In this document: piece by piece, positions 26,144 through 33,767 of the stretch | Layout: every line of letters starts with the position of its first letter | Numbering within the stretch: position 1 is the stretch's first letter | DNA from: Leadbetterella sp. | GTDB taxonomy: Bacteria > Bacteroidota > Bacteroidia > Cytophagales > Spirosomataceae | Assembly (NCBI GenBank): GCA_019638185.1 | Contig: JAHBUH010000022.1 | Location: 1-64,000 of the forward strand | Direction of reading: 5' to 3' | Length of the DNA: 64,000 nt | The notes under the pieces: model-generated | The model's database searches: none | What the model saw: only the letters and a program-made list of their open reading frames with translations | Told to the model about the DNA's origin: nothing | Translations under genes and position numbers: made by a program

Positions 26144-27391
26144 ATGAAGAGAAGTACTAAGTTTGAGGTAATGGCACCCGCCGGGTCAAAAGAAGCCATG
26201 GTGGCAGCCATCAAAGCCGGAGCAGATTCCGTGTATTTCGGAGTGGAGCAGCTGAACATGCGCGCCCGGCAGACCAATAACTTCCTGGTAGATGATCTGC
26301 CCGAAGTAGCCCGCCTGTGCAATGAAAACGGCGTTAAAAGCTACATCACTTTAAATACCATCATCTACGATCACGACATCTCCCTCATGCGGAGGATCAT
26401 CGATAAGGCCAAAGAAGCCGGCATCACCGCCGTTATTGCTTCTGACCTGGCCGTGATGAACTATTGCCGTAAAGTGGGCATGGAACTGCACGTGAGCACC
26501 CAGTCTAACATTACCAATATTGAGACCGTGGAACTTTTCTCCGACTATGCCGATGTGATGGTAATGGCCCGCGAGCTCACCCTGAAGCAGGTGGGAGATA
26601 TTGTAAAGTCCATTGAACGAAACGATATCCGCGGTCCGAAAGGCGAACTCATCCAGGTAGAGATCTTTGCCCACGGCGCACTCTGCATGGCCGTATCCGG
26701 AAAATGCTACCTCAGCCTTCACTCCCATAATGCATCGGCTAACCGCGGCGCCTGCATCCAGAACTGCCGCCGGGAATATACCGTCACCGATGAGGAGGGC
26801 ATAGAGCTGCAGATCGATAACGAATACATCATGTCTGCTAAAGACCTGTGTACCATTGATTTCCTGGACAAAATCCTGGAGGCCGGCGTACGGGTTCTGA
26901 AGATTGAAGGCCGGGGAAGGGCCGCAGACTACGTATATACCACCACCCAATGCTACCGGGAGGCCGTGGACGCCTTTGAAGAGGGTACTTATACCCCGGA
27001 AAAAGTGGAAATCTGGAAAGAAAAACTCAGCGAAGTATATAACCGCGGCTTCTGGGACGGCTACTACCTGGGCCGGAAAATGGGCGAATGGAGCAATGTG
27101 CACGGCTCCGTGGCCACTACCAAAAAGATCTACATCGGTAAGGGCGTAAAATATTTTGACAAAATAGGAGTAGGTGAATTCCTGCTGGAAAGCCATGATA
27201 TTAACGTGGGCGACCGCCTGATCGTTACCGGACCCACTACCGGGCTGGTAGAAGCCATAGCGGAAGAGATCCGCCTGGGCTCAGGAGACGACGTGCAGAA
27301 AGCCGGAAAAGGGGACACCATATCATTGAAAATCAGCGAAAAGATCCGCCCTTCCGATAAGCTCTACAAAATAGTGGAAGCACATGCCTAA
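26144..27391 (+). CDS. U32 family peptidase / tRNA or rRNA hydroxylation protein
   Basis: 415 residues. Family landmarks: FEVMAPAGSKEAMVAAIKAG at the N-terminus, the U32 signature EIFAHGALCMAVSGKCYLS, RGACIQNCRREY, and MSAKDLCTIDFLDKILEAGV. The four conserved cysteines that may hold an iron-sulfur cluster are present. E. coli relatives (YegQ/TrhP, RlhA) are needed for 5-hydroxylation of tRNA uridine or 23S rRNA cytidine. The gene overlaps a ferredoxin gene by 8 bases, so the two products probably work together. Confidence 0.92.
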   Translation: MKRSTKFEVMAPAGSKEAMVAAIKAGADSVYFGVEQLNMRARQTNNFLVDDLPEVARLCNENGVKSYITLNTIIYDHDISLMRRIIDKAKEAGITAVIASDLAVMNYCRKVGMELHVSTQSNITNIETVELFSDYADVMVMARELTLKQVGDIVKSIERNDIRGPKGELIQVEIFAHGALCMAVSGKCYLSLHSHNASANRGACIQNCRREYTVTDEEGIELQIDNEYIMSAKDLCTIDFLDKILEAGVRVLKIEGRGRAADYVYTTTQCYREAVDAFEEGTYTPEKVEIWKEKLSEVYNRGFWDGYYLGRKMGEWSNVHGSVATTKKIYIGKGVKYFDKIGVGEFLLESHDINVGDRLIVTGPTTGLVEAIAEEIRLGSGDDVQKAGKGDTISLKISEKIRPSDKLYKIVEAHA

Positions 27392-27608
27392 GCTTTTTCA
27401 TTACCGGCAGCGCTGTATCGGGTGCAATGCCTGTGTGGAAATTGCTTACGAACGCTGGCGCATGTCAAAGAAAGACGGAAAGGCCGTACTTCTCGGCGGA
27501 ATTGAAAAAAAGGGGGTTTACCAGGTTGCCATCCGTCCCGATGAGGTAGAAGAAAACGAAAGGGCCCTGAAGGCCTGCCCAGTGAATGTGATCAAAATGG
27601 AGGTATAA
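27384..27608 (+). CDS. Small ferredoxin
   Basis: 74 residues with one cluster site: C11, C14 and C17 in RCIGCNACVE, and C65 in KACPVNVIKM. The spacing suits a single 4Fe-4S cluster. The segment between is expanded relative to simple 2x4Fe-4S ferredoxins and lacks a second cysteine set. Its start lies inside the end of the U32 gene, and moaA begins 19 bases after its stop, so it is a likely electron donor for the U32 protein and possibly for MoaA. Confidence 0.9.
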   Translation: MPKLFHYRQRCIGCNACVEIAYERWRMSKKDGKAVLLGGIEKKGVYQVAIRPDEVEENERALKACPVNVIKMEV

Positions 27609-27627
27609 AATTTAAATATACTCTTGG

Positions 27628-28608
27628 GTGTTAACCGACTCATTCGGAAGGAAGATCAATTACCTGCGGCTGGCCGTCATTGACCGCTGCAACCTCCGGT
27701 GTACCTACTGTATGCCGGAAAACGGCTTAGCCTGGATCCCCGGGGGGGAATTGATGACTACTACTGAAATGCTGAGGCTCTGCCGGCTTTTCACCGAAAT
27801 GGGCGTAGACAAGGTCCGGATTACCGGCGGCGAACCTTTTATGCGACGTGACCTCCTGCCCCTGCTTGAAAATATCTCCCGGCTGCCCGGACTTCGCGAG
27901 CTGACCCTTACTACTAACGGACTGCTTACCGAACCCTTTATTCCACAAATGAAGACCCTCGGTGTCCGGTCAGTGAATATCAGCCTGGATACGCTGGATG
28001 AAGAACGCTTTTCCGGGATCACCCGGCGAACCGGCCTCCATAAAGTGCTGGCCACTATTCATACCCTCCTCGCCCACCGGATTAACGTAAAGATCAATTG
28101 CGTAGTGATGGACGGCCAGAATACGGAAGATATCCTTCCGCTGGTCCGGCTGGCGAAAAAACTGCCCGTGGATGTACGTTTTATAGAAGAGATGCCTTTT
28201 AACGGGACAGACGAGCCCGTTTCACTAAAATGGGATTTCCCGCACATCCTGGAACATATCAGAAATCATTTCCCCGATATTGAAAAAATTCCCGATCCGG
28301 CCTATTCCACTTCCTTTAACTACCGGATTCCGGGGTTCACTGGAAACATCGGCATCATAGCGGCTCATACCCGCTCATTTTGCGGTAGTTGCAATCGCCT
28401 CAGGCTTACGCCCGCAGGAATTCTCCGGACCTGCCTTTATGAGGCTTCCGGGAAAAACCTGAAAGCCGAATTGCGGGCCGGTAGGTCAGATGCAGAGCTG
28501 AAAGAAATCATCTTCCGGGCGGTCCGGGGAAAACCGAAAGACGGCTGGGAAGCAGAAAAAAAGAGCAGCGGCACCGTTCATGAATCAATGGCAACCATCG
28601 GCGGATAA
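27628..28608 (+). CDS. moaA: GTP 3',8-cyclase MoaA
   Basis: 326 residues from GTG 27628. A radical-SAM enzyme for the first step of molybdopterin synthesis. It has the N-terminal 4Fe-4S motif C21, C25, C28 (RCNLRCTYCMP), a second cluster in FCGSCNRLRLTPAGILRTC, and the essential C-terminal Gly-Gly (TIGG). No ATG gives a better start. It ends 1 base before the preferred moeA start. Confidence 0.96.
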   Translation: MLTDSFGRKINYLRLAVIDRCNLRCTYCMPENGLAWIPGGELMTTTEMLRLCRLFTEMGVDKVRITGGEPFMRRDLLPLLENISRLPGLRELTLTTNGLLTEPFIPQMKTLGVRSVNISLDTLDEERFSGITRRTGLHKVLATIHTLLAHRINVKINCVVMDGQNTEDILPLVRLAKKLPVDVRFIEEMPFNGTDEPVSLKWDFPHILEHIRNHFPDIEKIPDPAYSTSFNYRIPGFTGNIGIIAAHTRSFCGSCNRLRLTPAGILRTCLYEASGKNLKAELRAGRSDAELKEIIFRAVRGKPKDGWEAEKKSSGTVHESMATIGG

Positions 28609-28609
28609 A

Positions 28610-29827
28610 ATGGATATGATCAGTGTAGAGGAAGCAGAAGGCATCATCTTTTCGCACAGTTCAGACTACGGTGCAGAAGAAATCTTCTATGAAAATGCGC
28701 TGGGCCGGGTGTTAGCGGAAGATCTACGGACCGATCGCCACCTGCCGCCTTTTAACCGGCCTACGGTAGACGGTATCGCCCTCCTTTTTTCTTCCATTGA
28801 AAAAGGGATAACCCGGTTCAGAATAAGAGCCATCCAGGCGGCAGGAGAAGCACCCGTGCCGGTTACCGGAGAATCGGAATGCGTGGAAATCATGACCGGC
28901 GCTGCCCTGGATACATCTGCAGATACGGTTATCCGGTACGAAGACCTTGTAATCAACGAGGGATGGGCTGAAATCCGTACCGATCCTGCAACGATCAGAA
29001 AAGGGCAAAATATCCATTCCAAAGGGAAAGACAAAAAACAGGGGGAGATCCTCGTTCCCGCACATCAGTCCATTACACCTGCTATTCTGGGAATAGCCGC
29101 CTCGGTCGGGAAAACCATCCTACGGGTAAGAAAACTGCCGAAAGTGGTGATTATTTCTACCGGTGATGAAATGGTAAGCCCGGAAACGGCCCCCAATGAT
29201 TTTCAGTTAAGGCGCTCTAACGGCACCACCGTCCGGTCGGTGCTTGAAAAGTATAAGGTCAGCGCTGACCTCCTGCACCTCAACGATGACCCGGATGAAA
29301 TCCGGGAAGCGCTCCGTCACTGCCTGGAAGAATACGACATTCTGCTCATATGCGGGGGTGTTTCCATGGGAAAATTCGATTTTGTACCCCGGGTACTGGA
29401 AGAACTGGGCACCATAAAGCTATTCCACAAAATAAAGCAACGGCCCGGAAAGCCTTTCTGGTTCGGCAAAACGCAGCCGGGAAGACTGATTTTCGCTTTT
29501 CCCGGAAACCCGGTTTCGGTATTTATGTGCCTGCACCGCTATTTTGTTCCCTGGCTTGAAAAATCACTGGGAATACCAATATCTAACCCGGTATATGGCA
29601 TCCTGCAAAACGACGTAACGTTCCCCGCCCCGCTTCAGTATTTTACACAGGTCAGGCTGAGAGTGAGTCCTGCGGGGCAGCTCCTGGCTGAAACGATGGA
29701 CACCAACGGTTCCGGCGACTTCTCCCATCTTGCTGAAGCCCATGCGTTTATGGAATTACCGGCCGACAAAAACCAGTTTAAGAAAGGCGAAGTTTATCAG
29801 GTGTGGCCGTATGCCTTCCTCACCTGA
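28610..29827 (+). CDS. moeA: Molybdopterin molybdenumtransferase MoeA
   Basis: 405 residues from ATG 28610 (an ATG at 28580 inside moaA would add ten residues). It inserts molybdate into adenylylated molybdopterin. Motifs: FNRPTVDGIA, EIMTGAALDTSADTVIRYED, IISTGDEMVSP, LLICGGVSMGKFDFVP, RPGKPFWFG and FAFPGNPVSVFMC. Length and domain order are normal. Last gene of the U32-ferredoxin-moaA-moeA operon. Confidence 0.96.
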   Translation: MDMISVEEAEGIIFSHSSDYGAEEIFYENALGRVLAEDLRTDRHLPPFNRPTVDGIALLFSSIEKGITRFRIRAIQAAGEAPVPVTGESECVEIMTGAALDTSADTVIRYEDLVINEGWAEIRTDPATIRKGQNIHSKGKDKKQGEILVPAHQSITPAILGIAASVGKTILRVRKLPKVVIISTGDEMVSPETAPNDFQLRRSNGTTVRSVLEKYKVSADLLHLNDDPDEIREALRHCLEEYDILLICGGVSMGKFDFVPRVLEELGTIKLFHKIKQRPGKPFWFGKTQPGRLIFAFPGNPVSVFMCLHRYFVPWLEKSLGIPISNPVYGILQNDVTFPAPLQYFTQVRLRVSPAGQLLAETMDTNGSGDFSHLAEAHAFMELPADKNQFKKGEVYQVWPYAFLT

Positions 29828-29854
29828 CAGCCGCTGAAGAAATTTGCTGCATTA

Positions 29855-29901
29855 TTTGCGCAATCATATGATTGCATCTATATTTGCAATTATATGATTG
29901 C
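29855..29901 (+). promoter_or_regulatory. arsR-type promoter with two operator palindromes
   Basis: -33 TTTG (29855-29858) and -7 TATATTTG (29879-29886) are separated by exactly 20 bases. A perfect 16-bp palindrome, GCAATCATATGATTGC (29860-29875), fills the spacer. A near copy, GCAATTATATGATTGC (29886-29901), begins on the last base of the -7 element. The two are 26 bases apart centre to centre. This fits autorepression by the ArsR-type regulator encoded immediately downstream. Confidence 0.8.
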
Positions 29902-29904
29902 ATT

Positions 29905-30222
29905 ATGAAAATCCGACGGGACATATTCCAGGCAATAGCCGACCCCACAAGACGGGCCATTCTTACCCTCATTGCCTTGCAGGCCATGACACCTAATGCC
30001 CTGGCAGTACATTTTGATACCAGCCGGCAGGCCGTATCCAAGCACCTTCAGATCCTGTCTGAATGCGAACTGGTCACCCAAAAACAGCAGGGCCGGGAGA
30101 TCTACTACCAGCTTCAGGTAAACAAAATGAAGGAAATAGATCAATGGCTGAACCAGTTCCGGCAATTGTGGGAAGACCGTTTTGACCGCCTGGAAGCCGT
30201 ATTGAAGAATATAAAAAAATAA
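29905..30222 (+). CDS. ArsR family winged-helix regulator
   Basis: 105 residues from ATG 29905; the longer TTG frame at 29872 runs through the promoter. [22 protein letters not shown] and [18 protein letters not shown] are the ArsR DNA-binding domain. There is no CxC metal site, so it belongs to the metal-independent ArsR proteins that commonly precede SRPBCC genes. It probably represses its own three-gene operon through the paired palindromes. Confidence 0.9.
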   Translation: MKIRRDIFQAIADPTRRAILTLIALQAMTPNALAVHFDTSRQAVSKHLQILSECELVTQKQQGREIYYQLQVNKMKEIDQWLNQFRQLWEDRFDRLEAVLKNIKK

Positions 30223-30223
30223 T

Positions 30224-30691
30224 ATGGAACCTAAAACAAAAGTCGCCGCCGAGGACGGCAAACAGGAAATCATCATCACCCGGGAGTTTGACCTGCCTTT
30301 GGAACTGCTCTTCAAAGCCTACGAAGACCCGGAAATTTTTGAGCAATGGATGCAAACGAAGGTGGTGAAGATGGAAAACAAAAAACACGGCTCGTATGCC
30401 TTTGAAACCTCTCACGGCGGGAATGTGGTTTTCCGGGCCAACGGCACCATCCACGAGTTCGTGCCAAACCGGAAGATCACGCGCACATTCGAAATGGAAA
30501 ACACGCCTTTTCCGGTTCAGCTGGAATATTTTGACTTTGAAAAGCTGACAGATCAAACCAGCCGGCTTACCATGCACATCGTGTTCCGGTCTGTGGAGTT
30601 CAGGAACCAATTGCTGCAAATGCCGTTTGCGCAGGGCCTCAACATGGCGCATAACCAATTACAGGAAATTGTAAACAAGTTAAAACTATGA
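30224..30691 (+). CDS. SRPBCC (AHSA1-like) domain protein
   Basis: 155 residues with the AHSA1/START-like fold: ITREFDLPLELLFKAYEDPE, EQWMQTKVV, GSYAFETSHGGNVVFRANGT and the long C-terminal helix (AQGLNMAHNQLQEIVNKL). Such proteins bind hydrophobic ligands; the ligand is unknown. It begins 1 base after the ArsR gene and overlaps the DoxX gene by 4 bases. Confidence 0.9.
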   Translation: MEPKTKVAAEDGKQEIIITREFDLPLELLFKAYEDPEIFEQWMQTKVVKMENKKHGSYAFETSHGGNVVFRANGTIHEFVPNRKITRTFEMENTPFPVQLEYFDFEKLTDQTSRLTMHIVFRSVEFRNQLLQMPFAQGLNMAHNQLQEIVNKLKL

Positions 30692-31059
30692 GAGACAAGA
30701 TTATCTATTGGGGATCAACTGCCTGGTTAGCCCTAGGAATGGCTTCCACGGGGATTGTCCAGCTGATCAGGCTGAAAGAAGAAGTAGAAAAAACCTCTTT
30801 GGCCCTGGGCTACCCGGGCTATTTTCTGACCATTCTGGGGGTATGGAAGCTGCTGGGCGTAATTGCCATCCTTATCCCTAAGTTTCCCCTATTGAAAGAA
30901 TGGGCCTATGCAGGCTTCTTCTTCGCCATGACCGGGGCCATTTTCTCCCATTGGGCCGTGGGTGATAAAGCGGTTGACTTTTTCGGCCCTGCCCTATTGC
31001 TCGTCCTGACCGTGATATCCTGGCATTTCAGGCCTGCTGACCGGAAAATCACCCGGTAG
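30688..31059 (+). CDS. DoxX-like membrane protein
   Basis: 123 residues with four hydrophobic helices (STAWLALGMASTGIVQLI, YFLTILGVWKLLGVIAILI, AYAGFFFAMTGAIFSHWAVG, LLLVLTVISWHF). It matches DoxX-like proteins, which often accompany ArsR and SRPBCC genes in Bacteroidota. Role unknown. A 25-codon open frame (31064-31141) follows before the terminator; it is not annotated separately. Confidence 0.88.
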   Translation: MRDKIIYWGSTAWLALGMASTGIVQLIRLKEEVEKTSLALGYPGYFLTILGVWKLLGVIAILIPKFPLLKEWAYAGFFFAMTGAIFSHWAVGDKAVDFFGPALLLVLTVISWHFRPADRKITR

Positions 31060-31130
31060 ACACATGCACCTCTTCAACACCCGGGAAGAACAAAAGCAAA
31101 ACTTCGAAAGGCTGGAAAAGCATCTTGTAA

Positions 31131-31164
31131 CAGTGAAATAGTCCCTTCCGGGGCTATTTCACTG
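31131..31164 (+). terminator. Bidirectional hairpin between convergent DoxX and DsbA-like genes
   Basis: Perfect 11-bp stem CAGTGAAATAG (31131-31141) with CTATTTCACTG (31154-31164) and a 12-base loop. The right arm carries the stop codon of the minus-strand gene. No long T tract follows on either side. Confidence 0.65.
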
Positions 31165-32167
31165 TCCAGACAGACCCGTTTTTCGTGGTCAGCTTTTCCA
31201 GGTTTCCTTGGCTAACCAATTCATTCAACACCTTTTCGCTCTCCGCCCGTGGTGTTCCTGAAAGTTCGGAAAACTCTTTAGCGGTCAGTGAACGGTACTT
31301 TGAAAAGAGCGTTTCCCAGTTTTTGCTGTATTCGCTTTTGAGTGCAGCCGGGTGTAGTTTTAAAACCGCCATTTCATAAAAAGGATAGGGCCGGGTTCCG
31401 TAAACAATTTCTTTATTACCTGACTGATCTACAAAAAACAGGGTGGGGAAACCTCTGACGCCGTATTCCCTGGCCCATTTCAGGTCTTCCTCAAAGAGTA
31501 TACGGGCTTTCCCCTCAAAATCTGTTTTCAACTGTCCGGTATCTAACCCCACCTTTTTAGCAGCCAGCGCTATATTCTCCCATTTCGCGATGTTCTTCTT
31601 TTGCAGGAAAACCATTTCCCGGATTTCCCTTAAAAACAAAAATGCCTTCTCTTCGTCCTGCATCTGAGCCGCTTTAAACGCGATGGAGGGTGGATAAGAC
31701 GAATTTAAGGGGTCTTCCAGCCAAACATCTCCGTCGATGGGCATATCGTAATGCACGCTTACTTCGTCCCAGTGGTGGGCTACATCTGACGGCTTACTGA
31801 TACCACCGCTGTTATAGCTCCAATCAGGTAGCAGACCTCCCATCCGGTACTCCATTTCGATACCGTTGCCGTATTCCAGCTTCAGCTTCCTGAGCTGCGG
31901 TTCAATTCCCCAGCAGGAAGAACAGATCGGGTCAGTGAAGTAAACTACTTTCACGGGTTTATCCACACTTTGAGTGGAAACCTGCTGCTGCGCAGTACTG
32001 TCGGGAATTCCGCAAACGCCCTCTACCGGGTCACAGAAAAGCGGGTTGGTTTTTGATGTTTCGTTGGTCATTTTTTTTACATTACAGATGGGCGCCTGGC
32101 CGCTGCCTGATGTTACCCACAGAAGGCAGAGGCCTGACAAACTATATTTAACTATCGACTTACGCAT
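31154..32167 (-). CDS. DsbA family thioredoxin-fold protein (FrnE/SpxH-like)
   Basis: 337 residues. The thioredoxin active site is CSSC (C82, C85) in YFTDPICSSCWGIEP, followed by a helical insertion and FPTLFFVDQSG, as in FrnE/SpxH-type DsbA proteins. The last 45 residues (LTAKEFSELSGTPRAESEKV) look like a small helical domain. The first 25 residues resemble a signal peptide. An internal ATG at 32071 (MTNETSKTNPLFC) would give the cytoplasmic form usual in this family. It is divergent from an HxlR regulator. Confidence 0.85.
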   Translation of the reverse strand: MRKSIVKYSLSGLCLLWVTSGSGQAPICNVKKMTNETSKTNPLFCDPVEGVCGIPDSTAQQQVSTQSVDKPVKVVYFTDPICSSCWGIEPQLRKLKLEYGNGIEMEYRMGGLLPDWSYNSGGISKPSDVAHHWDEVSVHYDMPIDGDVWLEDPLNSSYPPSIAFKAAQMQDEEKAFLFLREIREMVFLQKKNIAKWENIALAAKKVGLDTGQLKTDFEGKARILFEEDLKWAREYGVRGFPTLFFVDQSGNKEIVYGTRPYPFYEMAVLKLHPAALKSEYSKNWETLFSKYRSLTAKEFSELSGTPRAESEKVLNELVSQGNLEKLTTKNGSVWTVK

Positions 32168-32195
32168 AAATAACAGCCAATGGCTCTAATGATTG

Positions 32196-32272
32196 CAAAA
32201 TTATAGCCGGTATAGTTTACAAATACTATCGGTTTCCTTTTTGAAACCGGTTACCTATGGGAAACTACCCAT
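32196..32272. promoter_or_regulatory. Divergent dsbA/hxlR control region with three dyads
   Basis: On the minus strand, TAATTTTG (32203-32196) is a -7 element for the DsbA-like gene. The dyad ATAGT-N8-ACTAT (32212-32229) lies 8 bases upstream of it, covering the promoter spacer. Next are CGGTTTC-N6-GAAACCG (32230-32249) and ATGGG-N6-CCCAT (32257-32272). TAAATTTA (32281-32288) may be the -7 of hxlR. The first dyad is the best candidate for the HxlR operator. Confidence 0.55.
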
Positions 32273-32308
32273 GATTTCAATAAATTTACCCCCTGAAAAT
32301 TAAAAAGG

Positions 32309-32668
32309 ATGAAACAGAACATAAACAGTACCGCAGGATGTAAAGTACGCATTACCGCCATAAAAGACGCTATGGAGATCTTATCCGGTAAATGGAAATT
32401 TCATATTCTGGGCACATTAATGGAGGGCGGTAAAATGCGCTTTATGGACCTGATCCGGGAGGTAGACGGTATCGCCGCCAAAATGCTGTCGAAAGAATTG
32501 CAGGATATGGAGATGAACCGGCTGGTCAGCCGTACCGTTTTGAATACAAAACCCGTCACAGTAGAATATGAGATAACGGAATACGGCAAAACCTTATCCC
32601 CTATTATTGACGAAATCGCGAAATGGGGCATCGCTTACCGGAATTCGATTTACAGCCAGGCAGAATAA
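32309..32668 (+). CDS. HxlR family redox-type regulator
   Basis: 119 residues with the HxlR winged helix: AMEILSGKWKFHILGTLMEG, RFMDLIREVDGIAAKMLSKE, and YEITEYGKTLSPIIDEIAKW. A single cysteine, C11, sits before the DNA-binding domain where YodB/HypR-type proteins carry their redox-sensing cysteine. It is divergent from the DsbA-like gene, which it probably controls. Control by thiol oxidation is inference. Confidence 0.92.
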   Translation: MKQNINSTAGCKVRITAIKDAMEILSGKWKFHILGTLMEGGKMRFMDLIREVDGIAAKMLSKELQDMEMNRLVSRTVLNTKPVTVEYEITEYGKTLSPIIDEIAKWGIAYRNSIYSQAE

Positions 32669-32717
32669 CAGGCCTGGAAAATACCTTTCGTCAAATATTG
32701 ATTTTTTGCAGAAAAAA

Positions 32718-32749
32718 TTTTATTTAGTTAGTTATCCTAACTATATTTA
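32718..32749 (+). promoter_or_regulatory. Promoter of the mini-thioredoxin gene with MarR-type box
   Basis: TATATTTA (32742-32749) is a -7-like element; TTTT (32718-32721) lies 20 bases upstream. Between them is the dyad TAGTTAG-TTATC-CTAACTA (32725-32743, 7-bp arms). The same 19-bp box recurs in front of the MarR gene at 33040. Confidence 0.7.
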
Positions 32750-32789
32750 CTCCGGCAATATTGCTTTAACATTATTAAATATTAAAATC

Positions 32790-33023
32790 ATGGCAAAATC
32801 AGTTTTCTATCACGCCGGCTGTCCGGTATGCGTGAGTGCAGAGCATGACATCATTACACTGGCCGGTGCAGGTAACGTGGAAATCGTACATCTGGGTGAA
32901 GATCGTAACCGGATAACCGAAGCGGAAAGTGCAGGGGTAAAATCGGTTCCTGCTCTGGTAACACCGAACGGCAATGTGCTTCACATCAATTTCGGTGCGT
33001 CTATGGCCGACGTAAAAGGTTAA
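32790..33023 (+). CDS. 77-residue thioredoxin-like protein
   Basis: Starts at ATG 32790 (the frame is open further upstream but passes through the promoter). The redox motif CPVC (C11, C14) follows the first strand, in VFYHAGCPVCVSAEHDI. The cis-proline strand is VKSVPALVTPNGNVLHINFG. It looks like a minimal thioredoxin/glutaredoxin fold with no signal peptide, so it should be cytoplasmic. Its promoter shares an operator with the downstream MarR gene, so it is the likely regulated output of that regulator. Confidence 0.85.
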   Translation: MAKSVFYHAGCPVCVSAEHDIITLAGAGNVEIVHLGEDRNRITEAESAGVKSVPALVTPNGNVLHINFGASMADVKG

Positions 33024-33028
33024 AAAAA

Positions 33029-33072
33029 TTTGCCTCATGTAGTTAGGATCACTAACTTTATGAGGCATTTTT
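33029..33072 (+). promoter_or_regulatory. marR promoter, MarR box and terminator in one sequence
   Basis: -33 TTTG (33029-33032) and -7-like TAACTTTA (33053-33060) are 20 bases apart. The MarR box TAGTTAG-GATCA-CTAACTT (33040-33058) lies between and over the -7. The same stretch folds into a hairpin, TGCCTCAT (33031-33038) with ATGAGGCA (33060-33067), whose inner part is the box, followed by TTTTT (33068-33072). It therefore also serves as the terminator of the thioredoxin gene. Confidence 0.75.
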
Positions 33073-33086
33073 ACGCATTGCACTTC

Positions 33087-33695
33087 ATGAACCGATCCGA
33101 TTTTGACCTGGCACATCAAAACCAAAGTACGGAAAGCAAAATAGTGGCTTCGCTGGAGAGGGTGGCCCAGGCTTTCCGTGTTTTGCTATGGCAGGAAAGC
33201 AAGGAGTTTTCTTTAAGCCCTATCCAGGTACAGGTGCTCATCTTCCTGCTTTATCACAGCGATGAAAAAAGAAAAGTAAGCTACCTGGCCGATGAGTTTA
33301 ATATGACCAAAGCTACCATCAGCGATACCATTAAAACCCTGGAACAAAAAAAGCTGATCACCAAGGTCCATGAGCCGCATGACACCCGGAGCTATATCAT
33401 CCACCTCACGCCCAAAGGGGAAGATATCGCCCGAAAGACATCGCTTTTTACCCGGGAGATCCGAACTCCGCTGGATCAGCTGCATCCTGACGACAAGGAA
33501 AACCTGCTTTTGAGCTTGTTGAGTATCATACGTCACTTAAACCGGTCTGAGATCATTACCATTCAGCGAATGTGCATGACCTGTTCGTATTACAGGTCAT
33601 CTGACGGAGGGCAAAAGCATTTTTGTACTTTACTTCATCAGGACCTGCACGTGAAAGACCTGCGCGTAGATTGTCCTGAATACCAGATGAAATAG
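33087..33695 (+). CDS. MarR family regulator with C-terminal cysteine cluster
   Basis: 202 residues from ATG 33087; earlier in-frame starts (33030 TTG, 33060 ATG) lie inside the promoter or hairpin. Residues 20-155 are a MarR winged helix (LSPIQVQVLIFLLYHSDE, DEFNMTKATISDTIKTLEQK, DTRSYIIHLTPKG). The C-terminal 45 residues add four cysteines: C163 and C166 (MCMTCSYY), C180 (KHFCTLL) and C196 (RVDCPEY), with H179. This could be a zinc or iron-sulfur site or a thiol switch. It should repress itself and the mini-thioredoxin gene through the shared 19-bp box. Confidence 0.88.
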   Translation: MNRSDFDLAHQNQSTESKIVASLERVAQAFRVLLWQESKEFSLSPIQVQVLIFLLYHSDEKRKVSYLADEFNMTKATISDTIKTLEQKKLITKVHEPHDTRSYIIHLTPKGEDIARKTSLFTREIRTPLDQLHPDDKENLLLSLLSIIRHLNRSEIITIQRMCMTCSYYRSSDGGQKHFCTLLHQDLHVKDLRVDCPEYQMK

Positions 33696-33767
33696 CTGTA
33701 AGAAATTTACGGAAGAGCAGGTGAAGCCGCGTGGGGCGGCCGTTAATAGCTCAAAACTAATTTTACG

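Noticed and set aside
31064-31141. 25-codon open frame after the DoxX gene (MHLFNTREEQKQNFERLEKH...)
   Set aside because: Too short to support as a gene; its end forms part of the terminator hairpin. It could be a remnant of a further gene, but no family is recognisable.
32607-32789. Longer upstream form of the mini-thioredoxin gene
   Set aside because: The extension overlaps hxlR and passes through the promoter and MarR box; the ATG at 32790 matches the start of the fold.
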